A stretch of DNA of 29,531 nucleotides. Source: Hamiltosporidium magnivora (Eukaryota; Microsporidia; Dubosqiidae). Under the pieces are notes generated by a model that was given only the letters and a program-made list of their open reading frames with translations, made no database searches and was not told the origin of the DNA. The DNA is taken from positions 1-29,531 of the forward strand of contig PITI01000041.1 in assembly GCA_004325065.1 (NCBI GenBank), in the 5' to 3' direction. Of the stretch, positions 21,900 to 29,531 are shown piece by piece; position 1 is the stretch's first letter; each line of letters starts with the position of its first letter. A program made the position numbers and the translations under genes.

Positions 21900-23460
21900 T
21901 CAATTTTTCTAATTTTTTGATAAATGGGTGCACATAATATAATTCATATAAATTCAATTCGTAAAAAAATTAATATAAATGATCTTTAATATTCAATTAA
22001 AAACTATTTAATTAAACTTCCATATTTTCTATTACCTAAACTTAGTAAACATCAAAATAACTTAGCGATAAAAATTCAATAATTCAAACCATTAAATGAG
22101 CTTTTCATTTTTTTTGTGCGAAAGCTTTTTTGAATTAAGACTATGGCTCTATGAGATTATAACTCGACATGGAATTCGAATTTCGTTTGTCATAATTTGC
22201 TTCCTGAATTCTAAGATATTAGGTTACACTGCCAGAAAGTTTCTAAGGTATCGGATATTATTGGCTATTATAATAGTTAGGTTGTTTCCAACATAAATAA
22301 TAGACATGTGTTTTAGAGGCAATCACTGGCTCTTTAAATTAATGCTTTGTATTTTTACTGAAATAAATCAGACATCTACTACAATATAACGTGATATAGT
22401 TAGTTTCTCTGTACTCATGCTTTAGGCGAGTATTTATAAAAACCTGGCTCTAAGAAAAAAACTTTACCTTGATTTTATTTTTACATTGTTTACGCGCTAA
22501 TATATACACGAAGACCGTATTGGTTACTCAAATCATCTTTTTCAAAGTCATCGCATTTTTTTAACAACTATACTTTGAATTTGATTTAACGTTAAAATTA
22601 TATTTACTTTTCTGTATTATATAGTATTATATGTAATCTTTATCGTTATTCAAGTCAAGACGTGTCGAGAAGTATATTTTTTAAACATAAGTCGTGGAAT
22701 ATTATATTACTCCTAAATTCAATGATATCAAACGGAAATTTAAAAGAGTCTTTAACTGACTGTAAAGTTCTTTTCGCTAATCTAAACAAATCCCGATGTT
22801 TTTTTAAGCGTCTATCATATTGATAATAAATTAATATTTCATTTTAATGGGTATATATCTGTAATTTATGTCCAGTATTGTGCAAATATTCTAAATAATT
22901 TCTTTTCTGCTTTAATAAGTTATATTCTTCGATATTTTAGTAAATTTATTTCGAAATATACATACGAAATGAAAATTCACAAACAGAAGCAAAGAAAAAG
23001 AAGAATTTAAGGCTATAAATACCTTTATACTTTGGGTATGGAGAGCAGTGTAAGTATATAAAAGCTTTCGATATGCTTTTGATTTAAAAAGTTTACCAAA
23101 GCAAAATCACAAAGTGACAAAATGAATATACATAATGAACATTAACAAAGTTTATTGAATCAAAATAATATTCAACACGTTCTGATTAATTTAAAAGACT
23201 GTAAGAATCAAGATGTTATTGGTTATTCAAATAAGGTAAAAGTGTGTGAAATCGGGTGTTGTATAGGACTAACCGGAGTAAATAGAACATAAAGGCATGG
23301 CAATAAGGTGAAGATGTAAAAATAAATTTACAATTAAAATCAATACCGATTAGAAATAACGAGAGAGAGGCGCTCGTATATGGAGAGAAGCAATATGTAC
23401 CTTTATTTTAAACATAAACATCAATAATTAATAATATTTTGACTTCATTATCAAGAAGAC
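21900..23460. other. AT-rich desert, nothing supported
   Basis: No gene, RNA or repeat can be supported. The plus-strand frame at 22096-22296 has the Phe/Ile/Leu-rich composition of a chance ORF. Base composition returns to the background within about 100 bp of the element's right end. Confidence 0.55.
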
Positions 23461-23465
23461 TACGC

Positions 23466-23697
23466 TTAACATCGGACCTACAGCCCTGCAAGAGCCTTGT
23501 CCGCTCTCGATAAAAGACCACTTTCTTTTTCCGGTGGGTCTTTTTACTTTTTCGGGTTTCATAACAAGGTGGTTTTTAAGTGTGAGTTGTTAGATCTACG
23601 CCCAACCCAACCCGAAGAGCCAGTCTCTATTAGTCTCCTTTTACGACAAGCAGAGAATAACCCAAGCTAATTCTGCTCCCGGCATGGTAGGAAAAGA
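23466..23697 (-). repeat. dispersed repeat copy B, inverted relative to copy A
   Basis: Read on the minus strand this is the homologue of 6955-7190, recognisable end to end with many substitutions and small indels (identity judged near 70% by eye). Both copies begin with CCATGCCGGGAGC and finish with a GCAGGGCTGTAG segment. No frame is open through it. The two copies lie about 16 kb apart in opposite orientation, with the primase-helicase element between them. Confidence 0.7.
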
Positions 23698-23699
23698 AT

Positions 23700-26600
23700 C
23701 CCACAATACTTTATGAAAATATTCATGAAATTTATAAGATATTCTGTATGCAAAGGAATACGAGCCGATAAGTTAAAATCTCACAATGTATCTTTTTCAT
23801 ATGATAAAAAAACTAAATTCGAATTAAGTTGATCGATTTTTTTTGTAAAGTATAAGCGAATTAAGAAATCAGGGCCAAAAGACGTTCAACTTAAAGAGGA
23901 AAGTAAAGATTACTAGTAAAAAAATTGAGAAAACAGCTCAAAAATAGTGTTTCTGAAAATACTTAAAACAAGCTTTGATATTCTTCAATCATAGTTCAGC
24001 TTAAATTCGTTAAAAATAGCATCTTTTAAAAAATTGAAAGTAGAATATAAGCCCATGTTTATTTTATGAAATCGAAAATAAGTCACAAGTCAGCATATTA
24101 AATAGAATTCGATCTTTAAAGAAAATCAGAAAATAGATCCAAGAACACTTCGAAATAAATTGCATTCAGAAAATTTTTCTTATGTGCTAAAATTTGATTT
24201 GTTTAGCTTAAGCTCAATCAAAAAAATATAAAAGGAAAATACTCTAGAAACACCTAAGTTGTGCTGCAGAAATATTTTTCTATATATAAATTATATCCAG
24301 CTGCTTGCTTCAGAAAGAAGATTAGATTTCTTTGTTATCAAAAATTAAAGAATCTTGCAAATAATAACAAATAAAATTTTGCAAAAAGTATTATAAATTA
24401 TACTCGTTAAGGATAACTGGGCTCTTTAAAAGGTGAAGATTGAAAAAACTAAAGATAAACAAAAAATTCGTATAAAATGCGTGATCGATTATATTGAAAT
24501 GCGGTAAAAAGAATAGATTCTTTAAAAAACAGATTTTTCTTTGGAAAATTTAATAACCAAGAAAGTTTAAATAATAAAAATTCGGATCAACTAGTTCGAT
24601 AGTAGTTTAGATAAAGGTATTTATTAGGGATGGTTCAATTAGTGCGAAAACTAGGGTATTCCTTCTTTACCAAACAACATACTTGTATACCAACATCTAG
24701 AGATTGTTTGTTCATATATATTGAACATTTTTTTAGCCACCAAGAGGGTCTTTGGCTAAACATATACCTCTGGAATTCTTAGACCATCTTAGAAAAAGAA
24801 GGTAATATTAACCCGAAGAACAGGCAAGCAAATTTTAGAAATAGTAAAATCTTGCTCTATAGTACTACAACATTTATTCAAGCAGTGTTTTTAAGATAAA
24901 AATTGGTCACTTAAAAAATAGAACAAGAAATCTTATAAATTTTTTTAACAAAGCAAAAAATCAAGTAGAAAGCTGTATCGGTCAATTTATCGCCTTAATC
25001 TTGTCGCATTTTTTAGTCATAGAGACACTGAACGACCAGAGCGCGTAAAAAGGATTTTAATATAGATTATATATGAAATTTGGTTCAAGTTTGAAAGATC
25101 TCATGGTTTTTTATAATCTAAAGGTTGGTTGAGCCTTAAGAAATTAGATGTGAACAATTCACATATGCTTTATACTTATTTTTCAGGTTAAATTGTTCGA
25201 TGTGGTACCTTTTTTACTTCTCTCGACCTAATATTGATTCAAGTTATGCTTGAAAAATAGACATTAACCTATATATGAAATACCCAAAATTTATAGTTAG
25301 AAATTGTGTTCCTTAAAAGATTCAAATAACAACTTTATGAAATAAATCATAATATTTGATTTGGGTTATAAATTGAACTAGAACATAATGAATCTTAGTT
25401 AAATTTTTGATTTACTTGCTATTTTCTAAACCAATAAATTATGAATTATTAGCTTAGTTATCTGAAAATTCATCATAAGTAAATAATTTATAAATATCAT
25501 TGTTCTACGTTATAGGTATTATATCTAGAATACTATAATGTGTAGCTAGAGCTTCATATAATTCAAAAAAGTTTAAGCAACTGATTGTTTAAAATATATA
25601 AGATTTATCTGTGTCGGGGATATGAATCAAATTCGAGACTGAATAGATTGTGAATTACCGCATCTAAGCATTTAATACAAGAAGATTCGATTTACAAATA
25701 ACCTAAATTATCCCTATCGGGCACTCTACTGAAAACGCAGATGTTAAACAATCAATCAAGTAAACATAAAATTCTAATATCAGTATAATAAGTAAATTGG
25801 GATTAATAATATGCCAAAATGGGTTTTAAAAATTATTTTGGATAAAACGAAATTTGGCACTATAAACCGAACCAGATATAAAATGGAGGACTGCTGGTTG
25901 TAAGATTCTTCATCGCTATATTATATAATAAAGTTCTATGTTCAAAAATATTTCATTATAAATAATAAGAATTCAATTTACAATTTTGAGTTAAAAATTT
26001 GAATTAAAGAATTAGAACGAAAAGAATTGGGTTTTATACCATCAGTATACAATAAAAAAGTACTTAAATACAGCAAAATAAATATTTAAGCAAAGGTGAA
26101 GCAAAAAATATTAAAAAATACACGAGTTTCAAATGTACCTACAACGGAAAAAAAATTTTGGTAAAGAATCTTGTGGTTCATGGCTTGATTGTAAATTAGT
26201 TGAAGTTTATTTGATATATTAAAATACTAAATAAATTTTATAAAATTCTTGTTAAAATGATTTCTACATTTTTATGCATTCCTTCTACTTCACTAACTAT
26301 CAATTTCTACTTCAAAATCTAAAAATTCGTTTATATTTATTTTGAGCTTTCTAATGCAGTTCTTCTGTTAGAATAAGAGATGCTTTTCTATTTTTATTTA
26401 TGCTTGACACTAACCATCTTATTCATTACCGTTGTATTATAAAAGGGTGTGACCTCATGTTCTTTGGCTTTTTCAATAATACCCATTGACCAATACTCTC
26501 AATTAGCTTTGGAATTCGGTCACAACCGAAGTCCTGTTGCAATCAAAATAAATTGTTTTAACTCTCGTCACAAGTACTATAAACCAAATGTAAGCTTCTA

Positions 26601-27125
26601 TATCCTTGGGTATTTGCTCTTTTCGGGCATGCTTTCTTGTATTTTGGCATAATACCGTCTCGGATATCACTTAAGAAATTATCCCAATACTACATTTATA
26701 ACAGGGTCTACATCAGTTAATAGGCCATAGTTTTGAATTTTTGGCAGTTTTGACTATTTGAAAGGAGTACTGAAAATAGTTATCGATTCAAAGCATTTTC
26801 ACTTATTTTCACTCGTATCTAAAAAAAAATTATTGTGTCTATTTTTCTATATATTGACATCGGTTTTTATTCCTGTATTCACTTCTATCATCGCATACCG
26901 TTCAAAAATTTCTTGGAACGAGTGTCTACTATCGCGTATTGTAAACTTAAACATACATCTGCATAGAAGAATTAAGTTTGGAAATCTAACCAATATATAT
27001 TTACGTCTGGTATAGTCATGTTCGAGTGATTTCTTATATCGGTGTGTCAAGTTTCGATTAATATCTGACTTATGAAAGTTTTTATACCTTTATAATGACC
27101 ATACTGATTTATAGGTGGAAGAAAG
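23700..27125. other. AT-rich desert with one GC-richer island
   Basis: The stretch 23.7-26.3 kb is A-rich on the plus strand, with no open frame worth reporting. A less AT-rich island at about 26440-26740 is listed separately. Frames at 26758-27015 (plus) and 26847-27050 (minus) overlap each other on opposite strands. The minus one has the more protein-like composition, but neither is long enough to support. Confidence 0.55.
26558..26689 (-). pseudogene. possible coding remnant in a GC-richer island
   Basis: A 43-codon minus-strand frame has a mixed, protein-like composition (for example YWDNFLSDIRDGIMPKYKK, then a QGYRSLHLVYS segment). It ends at TAA 26560-26558. A further 30-35 codons of similar character follow downstream in a shifted frame to about 26400. 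A stop lies directly upstream. The local rise in GC and the continuation across frames suggest a decayed gene, perhaps of a mobile element. I could not assign a family. Confidence 0.25.
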
Positions 27126-27126
27126 A

Positions 27127-27215
27127 TAACCACATTAAAAACTTTCTGCTTGGCAATGAATATGTACAAATCGTGTGAAATTCATTGCTGTCTTTGTGGA
27201 TGAATATATACACTG
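27127..27215 (+). repeat. short dispersed repeat, copy 1
   Basis: A 23-base segment ending TTTCTGCTTGGCAATGA (27137-27159) is identical to 29047-29069, in the same orientation. Looser similarity flanks it (GATAA..ACAT before; GTGTGA then ATTCATTG or ATCATTG after) for a total of about 90 bp. No frame is open. Together with copy 2 it brackets the secreted-protein gene at 27887-28579. Confidence 0.6.
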
Positions 27216-27219
27216 GTTC

Positions 27220-27870
27220 TATAGTCAATTTCTCATAATCTTGAGTTACATAGATTAAAAGAAACAAATCGAAACTTTTGGTTTTTCACCTTCGACTCTG
27301 AATGGTAAAAGAGGAATATAATAAGTAAGTAAGTCAATTAACTGATTTATATTCCAAATATAATCGCTGAAAGAAATGTTCAAAAAAGAATACATTGCAA
27401 TCATACGGAATATAGAGCCCGTATATGCATTTTTTTTCTTAAATCATTCGAAAACACATTTTCATTATAAAAGAAGTTTTGAAACTTAAAAAAAAGCTTA
27501 AATTTTTTATTGTGAGTTTTTTTTGATAAATTTGTGATTTTTGCATCTAATAAGTTATTTTAGTGTAATCGTCCTGTCGATAAAAGAGAGTATATTATGA
27601 AACTTTGATGATAAAACTTTAAGTTTTTTTGTGAAACAATAAACCGATCATACTCCTATAGCTTGATTTATTCCTTAAAATTATTTTATTAACTTATTTC
27701 AAAAGAAAATTAGCATTTAATTTTTTAAAATATTAATTTTATCTAACAATATAATCTAAATGTTTAAAATTTGAAAAAAAAAGTTAATCGTCATATCAAG
27801 ATTCAATATTGATAAAAATTTCCAAAAAAGGAAAATTTAAAATTCTAAAAGTATATAATATAAAATTGAA
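27220..27870. other. AT-rich upstream region of the secreted-protein gene
   Basis: No gene was seen. The stretch holds a small GTAA tetranucleotide run (about 27323-27335) and long A and T runs. It is the presumed upstream region of the gene at 27887, but no promoter beyond the CCC motif can be named. Confidence 0.5.
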
Positions 27871-27875
27871 GCATA

Positions 27876-27878
27876 CCC
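27876..27878 (+). promoter_or_regulatory. CCC motif upstream of the secreted-protein start
   Basis: CCC lies eight bases before the ATG at 27887 (context TACCCTCGTAGAAATG). It fits the microsporidian CCC-like initiation signal and favours 27887 over the upstream part of the same open frame, which has no ATG. Confidence 0.4.
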
Positions 27879-27886
27879 TCGTAGAA

Positions 27887-28579
27887 ATGTCAAAATTATT
27901 ATGTGTCACATTATTTTTTATTTTAAAAATTACTAAAGGAACAAATGAAGCTAATTTAGAATGTCTAAGGAATGAATCACTACAAAGAATGATTAATGAA
28001 GCCATTGAGGATAATCAAGATTTTACGAAGGATAGAGATACTATAGTTATTAAAGACGTGGAGACTTTCGAAATGATTGATTCTGATACAACATCATTCA
28101 CATCTACATTGAATGAAGAAAATTTCGTAAATGTGTTGAATAATATTGAAAATACTAAAGCATTTTTTGGGAAAAACAAATGTGGTGGTTTTTTTATTCC
28201 AGGACTAGGGTTTAAATTTATTGATGCTAATTCTCCATTATTTCTAATCCATCATAGAATAAGCAGAATCAGAATTGAGATTGATTTATTTAATAAAACT
28301 ATGAGAGATTTATCAAACAAGATACAGCAAAAAAATTTGAATTTTGCTATTTTTGATTTTATAATTCATTCATTTTAAGCAGTAGGTTCTTTTAGTGAAT
28401 CTAGTATTAATTCTTTTCATATCTTTATTGTTCAGATAGAAAATATATTGAAAGCATGCGGAGCAAGTCAAAAACTATTTACTTTAGTATTGAAATTCGC
28501 TGACAACCATTGTCAAGACTTTGAAAGTACTATAGGTATGCTTAATGATAATTTGAAAATGATTTTGGATAAATTTTGA
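27887..28579 (+). pseudogene. secreted hypothetical protein gene interrupted by an in-frame stop
   Basis: I do not recognise the family. From the ATG at 27887 the product starts with a signal peptide (MSKLLCVTLFFILKITKG), with cleavage plausible near residue 18. The mature part is mixed and soluble, with acidic stretches and few Cys. The frame stops at TAA 28376-28378 after 163 residues, yet the same frame continues open for 66 codons of similar, coding-like composition (including KACGASQKLFTLVLKFADNH) to TGA 28577-28579. AATAAA follows at 28582-28587, whereas none lies near the first stop. This indicates that the original gene ended at 28579 and that one point substitution created the inner stop. 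Alternatives are a sequencing error, a truncated but functional protein, or readthrough. The gene lies between two direct repeat copies. Confidence 0.7.
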
Positions 28580-28581
28580 GA

Positions 28582-28587
28582 AATAAA
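28582..28587 (+). terminator. AATAAA after the outer stop of the secreted-protein gene
   Basis: The signal begins two bases after the TGA at 28577-28579. It supports the longer frame as the ancestral gene end, by analogy with the AATAAA just after the primase-helicase stop. Confidence 0.4.
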
Positions 28588-28666
28588 ATAAATATCTCGC
28601 TTTTTAATCACTATATTTAATTTAATATTTTAAACAGTTTTATTTTATACGTAAGATTTACCTTGA

Positions 28667-28930
28667 CTAATTTATAAAGTGTATTCTATTTCTCATTATC
28701 AAATTAATTTTGATGATTTTACCATGATATTTATAAGCTATTATTGATAATTGGGCTTTGAGATATATTATTTTTATAGTATCTATTTGAAAGTAAATAT
28801 GGTTTTTTTTAATTTTAGTATTTATGTGCTTCATTTGAATATAAACTAAATGGTTGGGAACTTCTTGCACATTTGCATTATATTCACTACTATGGTTAAC
28901 TTCAAGTAATTTTTTATAAATACAACTCAT
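28667..28930 (-). CDS. weak candidate small hypothetical protein
   Basis: An ATG at 28930-28928 opens an 87-codon minus-strand frame, convergent with the secreted-protein gene. The first 40 residues have a polar, protein-like composition (KKLLEVNHSSEYNANVQEV); the rest is Ile/Lys-rich and basic. There is no signal peptide, no CCC motif directly upstream and no recognised family. ORFs of this length are expected about once by chance in a window of this composition. Confidence 0.25.
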   Translation of the reverse strand: MSCIYKKLLEVNHSSEYNANVQEVPNHLVYIQMKHINTKIKKNHIYFQIDTIKIIYLKAQLSIIAYKYHGKIIKINLIMRNRIHFIN

Positions 28931-29033
28931 GGTTTAATTTTAAGCTGCTTTTTTTGTCAATATTCTTGATTTATAAAAATTTAAAGAAAATATCTGAGGT
29001 TACAATAATATTATTCAATCAAGTGTAGAAGAT

Positions 29034-29125
29034 GGATAATTACATAAAAAACTTTCTGCTTGGCAATGAGTGTCGGAAAGTGGTGTGAGATCATTGTTTG
29101 GATTTTTGATGGGAATAAAACCACA
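29034..29125 (+). repeat. short dispersed repeat, copy 2
   Basis: This is the direct-orientation homologue of 27127-27215, sharing 23 identical bases at 29047-29069 and weaker flanking similarity. It marks the left side of the GC-richer segment that runs to the window end. It may be the edge of a larger repeat unit, or one of two ends left by past insertions. Confidence 0.6.
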
Positions 29126-29219
29126 CTACATCTTCGGTTGTTTCATGTGAGTTGTTATGAGTAGGAGAGGATTAAAAAATATAGAAACCTTTTGTACAAA
29201 TTTATTTGTAGTTTTTTAT

Positions 29220-29531
29220 GTAACCAGATTGCAGACGGCAGCTAACTTGTAGATAATTACCATGTAAAAGCAGGAAACCTAGCTTTGCTCACTCGGGTTA
29301 GAAGACTTAGCGCCTGGTAGTATAAAACAAAAAACCATTAAAAGCTGTGAGCTAAGTAGCAGGTTATACCTGTTGGTATGACATTGCACTTTCTAGGTGG
29401 ACCTCATCTAAATCTCCAAAATATAGCTTAGCTAGAAGTTTATTGTGTTCAGAAAGTGTAGAGTGTGTGGGAATGCTGCAAAGTCTTGGAGGATCCCGGT
29501 AGGCTTCGGCCTTCGATCACACTCCATGCAA
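29220..29531. other. GC-richer, non-coding, structured segment running off the right edge
   Basis: Composition changes abruptly from the AT-rich background. All frames contain several stops, so it is probably not coding. Near the edge there is a UUCG-type hairpin, AGGC-TTCG-GCCT (29501-29512). It is enclosed by a perfect 7-bp pairing of GAGTGTG (29461-29467) with CACACTC (29518-29524), with GGGA/TCCC inside. A second short dyad is AGGTTATACCT near 29363. This could be the 5' end of a retroelement or an RNA gene. The stretch from GAGCTAAGTAGCAGG to TTGGTATG (about 29349-29380) faintly resembles the internal promoter region of 5S rRNA, but I cannot support a 5S call. Confidence 0.45.

Noticed and set aside
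22096..22296. Plus-strand frame of 66 codons downstream of the element
   Set aside because: Outside the TIR, hydrophobic by base composition only, no supporting signal.
27809..27886. Upstream extension of the secreted-protein frame
   Set aside because: The extension would have to start at TTG and would bury the signal peptide; the ATG at 27887 has the CCC motif and a proper N-terminus.
29349..29470. 5S rRNA gene
   Set aside because: Only a short stretch resembles the internal promoter; the terminal stem and the rest of the 5S fold could not be matched.
1..29531. CRISPR array or tandem satellite
   Set aside because: No regularly spaced direct repeats; the A/T runs are irregular and reflect base composition.

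Overview
The window is very AT-rich (by eye roughly 75-80% A+T), gene-poor eukaryotic nuclear DNA. No operons, introns, rRNA or tRNA genes could be recognised. Three coding regions stand out. Each starts at an ATG with a short run of C directly or a few bases upstream, an arrangement known from microsporidian genes. Two of the three encode short proteins with signal peptides and no recognisable family. Together with the long AT-rich deserts this suggests a large, low-density microsporidian genome (the Hamiltosporidium or Edhazardia type is the sort of genome meant). The assignment is an inference and has not been checked by any search.

Layout: (1) 1-421, minus strand: the 5' part of a secreted-protein gene that runs off the left edge, with an apparent one-base frameshift in a homopolymer. 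(2) 422-6950: desert with no supportable gene. (3) 6955-7190: one copy of a roughly 230-bp GC-richer dispersed repeat; a second, diverged copy lies in inverted orientation at 23466-23697. (4) 7195-18525: desert, with two weak ORFs that have signal-peptide-like starts (9953-10228 plus; 16328-16669 minus) and two small GC-richer islands. (5) 18530-21897: a discrete element of about 3.4 kb. It has diverged terminal inverted repeats of about 140-160 bp around one intact 981-codon gene for an archaeo-eukaryotic-type primase fused to a D5-like SF3 helicase. (6) 21900-27880: desert with a repeat copy and a GC-richer island. (7) 27887-28579: a second secreted-protein gene, cut by an in-frame stop, lying between two copies of a short direct repeat (about 27127-27215 and 29034-29125). 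(8) From about 29220 to the right edge: a GC-richer, non-coding, structured segment.

The main discovery candidate is the primase-helicase element. Replicative primase-helicases of this kind are known from large DNA viruses, phages and plasmids. Here one is the only gene between terminal inverted repeats, is intact, and is less AT-rich than the decayed DNA around it. This suggests a virus- or plasmid-derived replicating element that inserted relatively recently. No transposase, integrase or DNA polymerase gene is visible between the repeats, so its way of moving is unknown.
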